DNA from: Verrucomicrobiota bacterium
Lineage (GTDB): Bacteria; Verrucomicrobiota; Verrucomicrobiia; Limisphaerales; UBA9464
NCBI GenBank assembly: GCA_016871805.1
Contig: VHCG01000011.1
Location: forward strand, 1-64,000
Direction: 5' to 3'
Length of the DNA stretch: 64,000 nucleotides
How positions within the stretch are numbered: the first letter of the stretch is position 1; the number at the start of each line of letters is the position of its first letter. Below, one piece after another: positions 18,246-26,526 of the stretch. A program made the translations under genes and the position numbers. The notes beneath the pieces were generated by a model that did no database searches, had not been told where the DNA came from, and saw only the letters and a list, made by a program, of their open reading frames with translations.

Positions 18246-19384
18246 AGCTGGCTCGGATCCTTGTGTTCATCGACAGCCTTGCGGCAGGCGGCGCTGAGCG
18301 CCAGACAGTCGAGCTCGTGACGCGTCTGGATCGTTCACGGTTTCTTCCTCGGGTGGTTGCGTTGCATGGGCCTCGGATGAACCAGAGCCGCCATTTTGTT
18401 CAACGGCTTCTCGACTCAGGGATCGAGGTGGTTGAACTCGATCGACGTTGGTCGGCCTCGGAGATTCCCTCCTCGGTGCTGGGCATGCTCCGCTGCCTCC
18501 GGTCCTTCGGTCCGGACCTCGTCCACTCGGTCAGCCATCATTGCAACCACCTCACTCGGTTTGCTCGGCTCCTCCTTCCCGGACGATTCCGGCTACTGAC
18601 CGCCATCCGCACCGCATACGATTCCCGACAGCTCCGGAACGAACGTCTGGAGCAGCGGCTGTCGTCCTTCATCGTCTGCAACAGCCCGGACATGGAGATC
18701 CGCCTCCGCGATGAGGCTGGTATCGGTGAGTCCAGACTACGCTACATCCCGAACGGATTGGACACGTCTCTCTTCGCTTCCAATCCGGATCCGGGTCTCA
18801 GGTCCTGTCTGGCGCCAGACGCCGAACGGGTCGGTGTGATGCTGGCCCGCATCACACTGCAAAAGTCCCCGGACCTACTCGCTCGGGCTCTGGCCCGCCT
18901 CAGCCAGGAAGGATCCCTGAATCCAAGGCATCAGATCTGGATCGTCGGTGAGCCGGAATGTTCCGTCGTCCATGGTCGCCTTGATGCTGCGATCCGAGGC
19001 TCTGGACTTGAGGGTCAGGTCCGGGTCTTTCCTCAGACAACGGACCCAGCGGCCTTCCTGCATGCGTCTGATTTCACGGTACTGGCCTCGTTGTGGGAAG
19101 GGACCCCCAACGCCGCCTTGGAATCCCTAGCCGCCGGAAAGCCGGTCCTGATCTCTGACAAGGCGAATGCCTCGGGATTGATCCGGGAATCGTTGGAGGG
19201 GTGGTCCGTTGCGACGGGTGACGAGGCGGCCTTGGCCGGAAGACTCCGGTCTGTACTCTCCTTGTCTCGTGCCGATCTCGAGTCCATGGCGTCGGCCTGC
19301 AGATCCCGGGCCTCGGAGTTCGACATGTCCCTGATGATCCGCCGCTATGAGGAGCTCTATTCCAGGCTCCTCGGCGAATCGTGA
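18242..19384 (+). CDS. Glycosyltransferase family 4 protein
   Basis: The 380-residue GT-B enzyme begins with a Rossmann strand and glycine-rich loop, ILVFIDSLAAGGAERQTVELVT. The C-terminal donor-binding half has VGVMLARITLQKSPDLLARA, IWIVGEPE and the late HASDFTVLASLWEGTPNAALESLAAGKPVL, whose E-x7-E pattern is typical of GT4 retaining enzymes. It is cytoplasmic or membrane-peripheral. The ATG overlaps the asnB stop (ATGA), so the two are translationally coupled. A role in a surface polysaccharide is likely but the sugar cannot be predicted. Confidence 0.92.
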   Translation: MKLARILVFIDSLAAGGAERQTVELVTRLDRSRFLPRVVALHGPRMNQSRHFVQRLLDSGIEVVELDRRWSASEIPSSVLGMLRCLRSFGPDLVHSVSHHCNHLTRFARLLLPGRFRLLTAIRTAYDSRQLRNERLEQRLSSFIVCNSPDMEIRLRDEAGIGESRLRYIPNGLDTSLFASNPDPGLRSCLAPDAERVGVMLARITLQKSPDLLARALARLSQEGSLNPRHQIWIVGEPECSVVHGRLDAAIRGSGLEGQVRVFPQTTDPAAFLHASDFTVLASLWEGTPNAALESLAAGKPVLISDKANASGLIRESLEGWSVATGDEAALAGRLRSVLSLSRADLESMASACRSRASEFDMSLMIRRYEELYSRLLGES

Positions 19385-19396
19385 CCTGGGCCTGTC

Positions 19397-20863
19397 TCAG
19401 AGCAGACGCTGCTGGCGCTGCTCCATGGCGATCTCCAACCCCAGCCCATTGGTGCGTCCTCGTCGCCGCTCGATGATGTGTTTGTCGACGGCGGGATCGT
19501 ATTTCACCGGATATTCTCCGTTGTAGCAGGCCAGACAGAACTCGTTCTTGGGCCTGCCGGTCGCCCGCACCATTCCGTCGAGGGACAGATAGCCGAGGGT
19601 GTCGGCGTTCAGGAATTTGCGGATCTCCTCCAGCGAGTGGTTCGCCGCCATAAGCTTGTTTCGCTCCGGAAAATCGATCCCGTAGACGCAGGGGTGCATG
19701 TGGGGCGGGCAGCTGACCCTGAAGTGGACCTCCTTGGCCCCAGCCTCCTTGAGGCTCGTCACGCGTGCCTTGCTCGTGGTTCCACGGACGATCGAGTCAT
19801 CAATGATCACAACGCGTTTTCCGCGGACCAGGTCGGCGATCAGGTTCAATTTCACCCGGACGGCGAAGTCCCGGACAAACTGGGAGGGTTGGAGGAAGCT
19901 GCGTCCTACATAATGGTTTCGGACGAACGCCATCTCGAACGGGATTCCGCTCTCCAGCGAATACCCTAGGGCAGCACAGACGCCACTGTCCGGGACAGGG
20001 ATGACAATGTCGGCGTCCACCCCATTCTCACGGGCCAGCTCGCGTCCCATCTCCACACGGGTCTTGTAGACACTGCGTCCGGCTATCGAGGAATCGGGAC
20101 GGGCAAAATAGACGTACTCGAAGACGCAGAAGGCGCTGCGCTTCGTCTCCGGAAACGCCTGCAGACTCCGCAGGCCATTTTCATCGATGATGACGATCTC
20201 GCCGGGTTCCACGTCCCGGACGAACTCGGCCTTGATGAGATCAAAGGCACAGGTTTCGCTGGAGAGCACATAGGCTCCATTCTCGAGCCTACCGATGCTC
20301 AGTGGCCTGAAGCCGTGGGGATCGCGGACTCCGATGAGTTCCCGTTCCGTCAGGATCACCAACGAATAGGCTCCCTCGATGCGGTTCATCGCCTCGATCA
20401 GGGAGCTGTCATGTCCACCTGCTCGCTCCGGCTGGGCCAGAAGATGCAGCACGATCTCGGAGTCGACGGTGGTCTGGAAAATCGAGCCCTTGGCCTCGAG
20501 CTCCTCTCGTAACATCGCCGCATTCGTCAAATTGCCGTTATGAGCGATGGCAATCCTTCCCTTGGCACAATCCACCGTCAGGGGTTGACAGTTCTGGATG
20601 TTTGACGAGCCGGTGGTCGAATACCGGGTGTGGCCGACCGCTGCCTTTCCGAGGAGTTTGTGCAGGACCTGCCCGTCGAAGATGGCCGGAACAAGCCCCA
20701 TCCCCTTGTGCGTGTAGAAATGGGCCCCGTCGGTGGACACGATCCCAGCTGATTCCTGGCCGCGGTGCTGTAGTGCGTACAGACCGTAGTAGCTGATCTC
20801 GGCCGCGTTCGGATGGCCGAAAATCCCGAAGACTCCGCAGTAATGTTTGGGGCGCCCGTCCAC
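19397..20863 (-). CDS. purF: Amidophosphoribosyltransferase
   Basis: PurF makes phosphoribosylamine from PRPP and glutamine, the first committed purine step. The 488-residue product starts MDGRPKHYCGVFG, so a short propeptide precedes the nucleophile Cys9. The PRPP-binding motif VVIIDDSIVRGTTS is clear. Additional cysteines, in FRVSCPPHMHPC and at FCLACYNGEYP near the C-terminus, match the Bacillus-type enzyme that carries a structural [4Fe-4S] cluster. It is convergent with the GT4 gene and divergent from dnaN. purC is also in this window but 12 kb away, so purine genes are scattered. Confidence 0.96.
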   Translation of the reverse strand: MDGRPKHYCGVFGIFGHPNAAEISYYGLYALQHRGQESAGIVSTDGAHFYTHKGMGLVPAIFDGQVLHKLLGKAAVGHTRYSTTGSSNIQNCQPLTVDCAKGRIAIAHNGNLTNAAMLREELEAKGSIFQTTVDSEIVLHLLAQPERAGGHDSSLIEAMNRIEGAYSLVILTERELIGVRDPHGFRPLSIGRLENGAYVLSSETCAFDLIKAEFVRDVEPGEIVIIDENGLRSLQAFPETKRSAFCVFEYVYFARPDSSIAGRSVYKTRVEMGRELARENGVDADIVIPVPDSGVCAALGYSLESGIPFEMAFVRNHYVGRSFLQPSQFVRDFAVRVKLNLIADLVRGKRVVIIDDSIVRGTTSKARVTSLKEAGAKEVHFRVSCPPHMHPCVYGIDFPERNKLMAANHSLEEIRKFLNADTLGYLSLDGMVRATGRPKNEFCLACYNGEYPVKYDPAVDKHIIERRRGRTNGLGLEIAMEQRQQRLL

Positions 20864-21173
20864 GCGAGGCGCCAGAGCATGCGATGGTCCTCGACGAACG
20901 GAAGCACAATCTATGGGGGGAGCGGCTTTTGACGCGTTACCACACGGTCCGGAGGCCTGACATGGTGGTCAGTAGTCTCCTAACAACCCCAAACAAGCCT
21001 GTCAGGAAGTCTGACTCTACCGGGTTGTTGCGCTTTCCCAACAAGGTTGTTGGTTGAGCGGGGTTGCTTGATGAGGCCCAAAAGCGGTGCGTCCGAAGGG
21101 TTGTTGGATTTGCTAACAACCACTACTAATAGCTTTCTCTCGAAAGAGATTACACAATACTTGGGCCAACAAC
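20864..21173. promoter_or_regulatory. dnaN/purF intergenic control region with repeated AACAAC/GTTGTT elements
   Basis: This 310-base gene-free stretch contains seven half-sites of a TTGTTGG/CCAACAA type. They are AACAACC at 20982, GGTTGTTG at 21023, an inverted pair CCAACAA-GG-TTGTTGG at 21038-21053, an inverted pair GGTTGTT-N9-AACAACC at 21099-21121, and CCAACAAC at 21166, which abuts the dnaN ATG. A TCTCT-CGAA-AGAGA hairpin sits near 21136-21150. A possible promoter is TTGTTG (21101) with ACTAAT (21125), 18 bases apart. The sites do not match the DnaA box TTATCCACA. They look like operators or structural repeats controlling dnaN, but the binding factor is unknown. Confidence 0.6.
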
Positions 21174-22283
21174 ATGAAGCTCTCGATCTCGAAGGAGCAG
21201 CTCGTCACAGGTCTCCAGGCCGTTCAGAACGTCGTCGGTTCGCGTACCACGCTGCCGGTCCTCTCCAATGTACTCCTGGTCGCCGCCGAAGGTCGCTTGG
21301 AACTAACGGCCACAGATCTGGACATGACGATCCTGGCCACGGTGGAGGCGACCGTGAGCAAACCCGGAAGGACGACGGTTCCGGTCAAGCGTCTCTTCGG
21401 GATTGTCCGGGAACTCCAGGCTCCTGAGATCGATCTGGAGGTCGATGAGAAAGCGACCATGGCGGTCCGGGCGGGCGGATCCTTCTTCAAGGTCAATGGC
21501 CTCCAGGGGGAAGAGTTTCCACCGGTTGGAATCGTTCGCCAAGGCAAGTCCGTGACCCTCGAGCAGGAGAAACTCCGATCCATGCTCAGGAAGACGAGCT
21601 TTGCAGCCTCCAGCGACGAGGCCAGATACGTGCTGAATGGAATCTTCGTCAGCATGAAGGAACACACCGTAACGCTCGTGGCCACCGATGGGCGGCGTCT
21701 GGCGATGACCGATGAGGCAGCCGAGGTGGCGGCTGAGTCGGTGGTCGACTTCATCGTTCCGACCAAGGCCATCAACGAGTTGAATCGGCTTTTAACCGGG
21801 TTGGGATCGGTCGATCTCCGTCTTTCCGAGAACCAGGTCGCCTTCCACCTCACCGGATCCAATGGTCTGGGCGTGGTGATCCAATCGAAGCTCGTCGACG
21901 GGACCTACCCAAACTACCGACAGGTGATACCCGGCGAATGCCAGGAAAGGATCCAGATCAACCGAGAGGAACTCCTTGGAGCCTTGAAACGGGCCGAGCT
22001 GATGACCAGCGACAAGAGCAACTCGGTGAAGCTGACCTTCAGCAGGAACCAATTGGCCATAACAGCGAACACCCCGGAGATCGGCGAGGCGCGTGAAGAA
22101 CTTGCAATTCCATATCAAGGGAAGGATTTCGCGATCGCCTTCAACCCCGCCTTCCTTATGGATCCGTTGAAGTCGCTGGACGAGGATGAAATCGCCTTCG
22201 AGGTGATTGATGAACTGAGCCCAGGGGTGATCAAGACCCAGAAACCGTTCCTCTACGTCATCATGCCGATGCGGATGAGCTGA
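21174..22283 (+). CDS. dnaN: DNA polymerase III sliding clamp (beta subunit)
   Basis: The 369-residue product matches the usual beta-clamp length of about 366-380 and starts MKLSISKEQLVTGLQAVQNVV. Three repeated clamp folds are evident: domain 1 with RTTLPVLSNVLL and ELTATDLDM, domain 2 around TSFAASSDEARYVLNGIF and VATDGRRLAM, and domain 3 ending in YVIMPMRMS, a typical C-terminus (MPMRL type). The protein encircles DNA and tethers polymerase III. dnaA, recF and gyrB are not adjacent, unlike in many bacteria. No strong ribosome binding site precedes the ATG; a CCAACAAC repeat touches it instead. Confidence 0.97.
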   Translation: MKLSISKEQLVTGLQAVQNVVGSRTTLPVLSNVLLVAAEGRLELTATDLDMTILATVEATVSKPGRTTVPVKRLFGIVRELQAPEIDLEVDEKATMAVRAGGSFFKVNGLQGEEFPPVGIVRQGKSVTLEQEKLRSMLRKTSFAASSDEARYVLNGIFVSMKEHTVTLVATDGRRLAMTDEAAEVAAESVVDFIVPTKAINELNRLLTGLGSVDLRLSENQVAFHLTGSNGLGVVIQSKLVDGTYPNYRQVIPGECQERIQINREELLGALKRAELMTSDKSNSVKLTFSRNQLAITANTPEIGEAREELAIPYQGKDFAIAFNPAFLMDPLKSLDEDEIAFEVIDELSPGVIKTQKPFLYVIMPMRMS

Positions 22284-22342
22284 AGGACACCACGAACCCG
22301 GAAAACCGATCCTCCGGAGGAGGTGTGGATCGAGGGGACCGA

Positions 22343-23194
22343 TCAACGCCGAGACAAAGGCGCAGGGTGGTGTGATCGAGGGGCCGGGGCTCTTAATTTG
22401 GTGTAGAGCCAGCCCTCAAGTGGCCGGATGGGTCTGAGCCATCCGTAGAACGGGGAATAGACCAGCCGGAGCCGGACCAGGGAGAGCAGCATATTAAGGG
22501 AGGTCCTGAAATCGAAGACAACGTGGGACCCCAACTTGTCCTCCCAGACCGTAGGGACCTCCAGAACCTTGAAACCGCCGCGGACCAAAGAATAGAGAAG
22601 GTTAACGTCAAAGGCCAAGTCGGCGAGTTCGAGGCGGCCATGGATCGACTCGATCGCCTTCCGTTTCACGACCTTCGCACCGCATTGGGTGTCGGCGATG
22701 CCCATGTTGAAGAAAGCCTCCACGAACAGGTTGAAGAGCCGGCTGGCGAACCGGCGTTTGCCGGGCTGGACGTGGGTAATCTTTGAGTCGGGAAGCCATC
22801 GGGAACCCACCGCGCAGTCGGCACCGGATCCGATCGACTGGGCGACGAGATCCAGGAAGGACTCGGGAGGGGTCGCGCCGTCGGCGTCGACATAGCCAAT
22901 GAACTCGGCCCTAGGGGCCAGTCGCAATCCTTCGATCAGGGCGCCTCCCTTGCCGATGGGATCCCGGAACTCGAGGTGGGAAATGCAGGGAAATCGGGAT
23001 TCGGCTAGCTCGACCACCGACAGGGTTGCGTCCCGGCACCCATTCAGGACCACGACGATGGATGAGCCTGGACCTAGGCGCTCCGAAAACACCCGCGCGT
23101 AGGAGTCGAGAACCGGACCAATCCGGTGTTCCTCATTGTAGGCCGGGATCAGCAGCAGGATGGAGGGCGCAGGATCGGTCACCGCGGGGCGCAA
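22343..23194 (-). CDS. Glycosyltransferase family 2 (dolichyl-phosphate/polyprenyl-phosphate type)
   Basis: The 283-residue GT-A enzyme has the N-terminal ILLLIPAYNEEHRIGPVL and the metal-binding YVDADGATPP (DxD-like). The IGKGGALIEGLRLA segment and FDVNLLYSLVRGGFKVLEVPTVWEDKLGSHV are typical of DPM1/GtrB-like enzymes, which glycosylate a polyprenyl-phosphate carrier. No C-terminal transmembrane pair is present. It is convergent with dnaN. Together with the GT4, MBOAT and exosortase genes nearby it adds to a dispersed surface-glycan set. Confidence 0.88.
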   Translation of the reverse strand: MRPAVTDPAPSILLLIPAYNEEHRIGPVLDSYARVFSERLGPGSSIVVVLNGCRDATLSVVELAESRFPCISHLEFRDPIGKGGALIEGLRLAPRAEFIGYVDADGATPPESFLDLVAQSIGSGADCAVGSRWLPDSKITHVQPGKRRFASRLFNLFVEAFFNMGIADTQCGAKVVKRKAIESIHGRLELADLAFDVNLLYSLVRGGFKVLEVPTVWEDKLGSHVVFDFRTSLNMLLSLVRLRLVYSPFYGWLRPIRPLEGWLYTKLRAPAPRSHHPAPLSRR

Positions 23195-23296
23195 TAAATC
23201 AGTCGACCGGCTCGGAGTCCACGTGGATCGACTAGGAGAAAGAGCGAGGGAATGCCGGATTGCAGATGGAATCGAAAACCACCTAGGATCTCGCGC

Positions 23297-24289
23297 ATGA
23301 TTCGAGGTCGGTTCAAGGGATTGGTCCTCGTGGTGGCAACGCTCCTGGTGGGGCTCTGTCCAGCCAATGGGCAGCTCGCACCCTCAGGGATTCCCATCAA
23401 CGGCATGGCCGCCGTCGTGAACGACCACGTCATTACCTATCAGGAAATCCAGGTCTCAGCCCGGCGGGCTGTCGAGGCGGCCATGAGACAAGGACGCTTC
23501 CGGGAGGATGAGCTCCGTCAGAAGGAGCAGGAGATCCTCAGGGACAGTCTGGACCAGCTCATCGACCGGAGACTGATCCTCGATGAGTTTACCAAGGCGG
23601 GGTACAGCCTGCCGGACAGCGTGGTGAACGAGATCATCCAGGCCCAGACGCGAGAGCAATTCGGTGACAGGGTCACCCTTATGAAGACCCTCCGAAAGAT
23701 GGGTCAGAGGTACGAGGAGTACCGGCAGGACCAGAAAGAGGCGTTCATCATCCACAGCATGACGATGAAGAACGTGAACCAGAACGTCTTCGTGTCCCCC
23801 ACCCGGATCGAGAAGTACTACGCGGCCAATGGCGATCGGTTCAAACAGGAGGAACGCGCCAAGATCCGCATGATCGTCATCGACAAATCCAAGCACGCGA
23901 TCGGCGAACCCAAGAAGATCGCGGAGGGCGCCGAGAAGCGGATCAAAGCGGGCGAGGATTTAGCGAAGGTGGCAGACGAACTGTCGGACGATGCACGTCG
24001 GTTCAAGGGGGGAGATCGGGGTTGGGTGGAGAACAAGGATTCGGATCTCAGGAAGGAGCTGAGAACGTTTGTGTTCGCCGCGAAGGAGGGTGACATCAGC
24101 GGGATACAGGACCTAGGAGGAGCGATCTTCATAACGAAGGTGGAGGAGAGAAAACCCGCAGGAATGCGGTCCCTCAGCGAGGTTCGGAATGAGATCGAGC
24201 AGACCCTGAAGAGCGAGGAAATGGAGCGGCTCCGGAAGCAGTGGGTAGCCCGCCTCCGGAAGAACTCCTTCATCCGCTACTTCAACTGA
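23297..24289 (+). CDS. SurA-like periplasmic peptidyl-prolyl isomerase/chaperone
   Basis: The 330-residue product has a signal peptide (GLVLVVATLLVGLCPANGQ). A SurA N-terminal chaperone domain follows (about residues 35-195, starting INGMAAVVNDHVITYQEIQ), then a parvulin-type PPIase domain (about 200-300, with AKIRMIVIDKS, AGEDLAKVADELSDD and RGWVENKD). Only one parvulin domain is present, whereas E. coli SurA has two. The protein probably helps outer-membrane protein folding. It is followed after 15 bases by pdxA; a surA-pdxA order is also seen in E. coli, so this linkage is conserved. Confidence 0.88.
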   Translation: MIRGRFKGLVLVVATLLVGLCPANGQLAPSGIPINGMAAVVNDHVITYQEIQVSARRAVEAAMRQGRFREDELRQKEQEILRDSLDQLIDRRLILDEFTKAGYSLPDSVVNEIIQAQTREQFGDRVTLMKTLRKMGQRYEEYRQDQKEAFIIHSMTMKNVNQNVFVSPTRIEKYYAANGDRFKQEERAKIRMIVIDKSKHAIGEPKKIAEGAEKRIKAGEDLAKVADELSDDARRFKGGDRGWVENKDSDLRKELRTFVFAAKEGDISGIQDLGGAIFITKVEERKPAGMRSLSEVRNEIEQTLKSEEMERLRKQWVARLRKNSFIRYFN

Positions 24290-24304
24290 GTCGGGCCGGG
24301 CGAG

Positions 24305-25357
24305 ATGCGTGTGCTCGGAGTGACGCTGGGTGACGGGCGAGGGATAGGGCCGGAGGTGGCCTTTAAGGCCGTGGCTCGCACCGGTATCGTCAAAAGGGGG
24401 GCGGTTCTACTGATCGCGGAACATCAGAAGATTAAGGAGAACGCAGGGCGCCAAGGGTGGACCACGGCCATCCCGGAGTGGCCGGGCCGAAGCCAAGAGG
24501 CACCAGGACTGTGGTGGACGCCCCCGGAGAACAACCCGGAATTTCAAGGCGAAGCAGATCCCGACGGTCAAGCGGCCCGGGCGGCGATCCAGTCCCTGAC
24601 CACCGGGTCCAGGCTGGCCCTCTCCGGGCAGATCGACGCGTTGGTGACCGGTCCCGTCAACAAGGCCTCCATCATCCGGGCCGGTGTCCCGTTTATGGGG
24701 CAGACCGAGTGGCTGACCCAACTCGCCGGAAATCCCAGCACTGGGATGCTCCTCCTTGGAAAGGATTCACGACAGCGGTGGCTCAGGGTGCTGTTGGCGA
24801 CCACCCACGTTCCCTTGGCGGCAGTCCCGGGACTGATCACGCAGGAAGGACTGTTGGCCTCTATGGAACTTGCCGTTCGGGCGTGTCGGGATCTCGGTCT
24901 ACGGATGGCGCGGATCGCGGTCTGCGGACTCAACCCCCATGCCGGGGAGGAAGGGAAGATGGGTCAGGAGGAGCAGACGATCCTGTCGCCTGCGATCGAG
25001 CGGGCCCGGGAGGAGGGACTGAAGGTGACGGGACCATGGCCTGGCGATACGATCTTCCGGGACGCCATCGAGGGACGCCACGAGGTTGTCCTGGCCATGT
25101 ACCACGACCAGGGACTTGCGCCGCTGAAGCTGGTCGCCTTTGAAACCGGGGTGAACTGGACCGTGGGACTGCCGTATCCGAGGACGTCACCCGACCACGG
25201 TACTGCGTTCGACATTGCCGGCAAAGACGTGGCAGACCCCACCAGCATGGCCGAGGCGATCGAGTTGGCGTGGAAGCTGGTTGAGGGCAGGAAGGATCCG
25301 GATCGGAATCACGGCGTGAACCCGGTGACGGAGATCAGCCCTGAAGAACCTGGTTGA
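24305..25357 (+). CDS. pdxA: 4-hydroxythreonine-4-phosphate dehydrogenase
   Basis: PdxA catalyses an NAD(P)-dependent oxidation in the DXP-independent-of-ribose branch of pyridoxal phosphate synthesis. The 350-residue product shows VTLGDGRGIGPEV, DALVTGPVNKASI, the metal-ligand histidines in TTHVPLAAV, GLNPHAGEEGKMGQEE and MYHDQGLAPLK, and the conserved VGLPYPRTSPDHGTAFDIAG. It is the second gene of a surA-pdxA pair. Its last 23 bases overlap tail to tail with the gene on the opposite strand. Confidence 0.95.
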   Translation: MRVLGVTLGDGRGIGPEVAFKAVARTGIVKRGAVLLIAEHQKIKENAGRQGWTTAIPEWPGRSQEAPGLWWTPPENNPEFQGEADPDGQAARAAIQSLTTGSRLALSGQIDALVTGPVNKASIIRAGVPFMGQTEWLTQLAGNPSTGMLLLGKDSRQRWLRVLLATTHVPLAAVPGLITQEGLLASMELAVRACRDLGLRMARIAVCGLNPHAGEEGKMGQEEQTILSPAIERAREEGLKVTGPWPGDTIFRDAIEGRHEVVLAMYHDQGLAPLKLVAFETGVNWTVGLPYPRTSPDHGTAFDIAGKDVADPTSMAEAIELAWKLVEGRKDPDRNHGVNPVTEISPEEPG

Positions 25358-26156
25358 AAGTCCAGGGCTCCAGCGACTGGGCGATGTAGTCCGCGTTCCG
25401 AGGATAGTCCTTGATGAGGTATTCGCCGTACCGCATGCCCACCAGATCGGAATAGACCGAGTCGAAGGGCAGGGAGTGTTCAGCGAGGTCGTCCCTGCTC
25501 CAGTACTCGACCCCCTTGTCGAGAAACACCCTGAGACTTTCAAAACGATCCCTGCAGATGACCTGAAGGGCTGATTCGGGATAGATCGGATAGCCCGCCG
25601 GGACCAAGAGGTACCGCAACCGATTCCTCCAGTGCTGGTAGTTCGAATCCCAGCGTCGGCGAGGCTGGGTCAGGGATGTGGCCCAATCCTTGTAGGCAGT
25701 GTTGGCGAAGGCTGTCCACCCAGACTCGAGATGACGGATGTGGTCGGCCAGTCGCTGGCTGATCACGAAGAGATCGGATTCTGCGTGGAAGATCTTCGAG
25801 TACCCGTAGCGCTCCGCCAGAACCAGTGAGAACGTGAAACTCCGCCACCAACCAGGAAATCCATTCCCGCCGGGAGGGATCCACGGGCGCAGTTTTCCAA
25901 GGTGGGTCGTGAAACGGAACAGGACCGGACCCGGAGGAAGTTCAGACGGGAGATAGTCGGAGACGTCGATCACTGTGACTCCCGGGAGCTGGATGAACGC
26001 GGGGTTGGACCCGTCGTCGATGAGGAACAGTCGATCCGATCCGAACGCAGCCAGGTTGCGCGAGTAGTACTCGATCCACTTGGGATATCGCCAAGGAGCC
26101 TCTTCGTAGAGCTTGGCGACGCCGAAGAACGTGGTGCAGAACAGGAAGGATCTCAT
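25335..26156 (-). CDS. Unrecognised protein with conserved-looking alpha/beta features
   Basis: The 273-residue product from the ATG at 26156 starts MRSFLFCTTFFGVAKLYEEAPWRYPKW. It is rich in Trp, Tyr and Arg and has FLIDDGSNPAFIQLPGVTVIDVSDYLP and KIFHAESDLFVISQRLADHI. The D-D-G near a strand end and the H-A-E-S-D-L-F segment recall nucleotide-sugar-binding loops of GT-A glycosyltransferases. This is only a resemblance and no family is claimed. No signal peptide or membrane helix is clear. It lies 79 bases after tRNA-Gly on the same strand and overlaps the pdxA tail by 23 bases. Confidence 0.65.
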   Translation of the reverse strand: MRSFLFCTTFFGVAKLYEEAPWRYPKWIEYYSRNLAAFGSDRLFLIDDGSNPAFIQLPGVTVIDVSDYLPSELPPGPVLFRFTTHLGKLRPWIPPGGNGFPGWWRSFTFSLVLAERYGYSKIFHAESDLFVISQRLADHIRHLESGWTAFANTAYKDWATSLTQPRRRWDSNYQHWRNRLRYLLVPAGYPIYPESALQVICRDRFESLRVFLDKGVEYWSRDDLAEHSLPFDSVYSDLVGMRYGEYLIKDYPRNADYIAQSLEPWTFNQVLQG

Positions 26157-26235
26157 CGTCGACCCGCACAGGAATCTGCCCTGAACTAAGACTCTTGGAT
26201 CAGGATGTGGTTTGAGCCGGCAATCGGGCAAAAGA

Positions 26236-26312
26236 TGGAGCGAGCGAAGGGATTCGAACCCTCGACATTCACCTTGGCAAGGTGACGCTCTACCAGACTG
26301 AGCTACGCTCGC
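26236..26312 (-). tRNA. tRNA-Gly(GCC)
   Basis: This is a 77-nt tRNA with acceptor stem GCGAGCG/CGCTCGC, discriminator T and encoded CCA. The anticodon loop TTGCCAA is closed by TCACC/GGTGA, giving GCC. The D arm AGCTCAGTCTGGTAGAGC and T arm GGTTCGAATCC are standard. Confidence 0.95.
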
Positions 26313-26526
26313 GCTCCAAGAGTTGGAAATAAATGCGTCAATGGAGTGCTGATGGCAAGGGTGATTTCAGGACCAGCGACGAGAAAGTGTCAGAAACCGT
26401 GGAAGGCAAAGAGCAATTCCGAGGGCCGTAGTGCCCCGCAAGATGCCGAACGTAGGAGGGGATCCATACGCCGGTGAAGCCCCGGATCCAGAACACTCCT
26501 CGAAACGGACCGGAGAGGAAGCCCGA

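Noticed and set aside
23215-23230. A third possible parS site (TCCACGTGGA core near the surA start)
   Set aside because: Only the 10-base core plus one outer base match the 16-base consensus. The two perfect sites make this one a weak match, so it is not counted.
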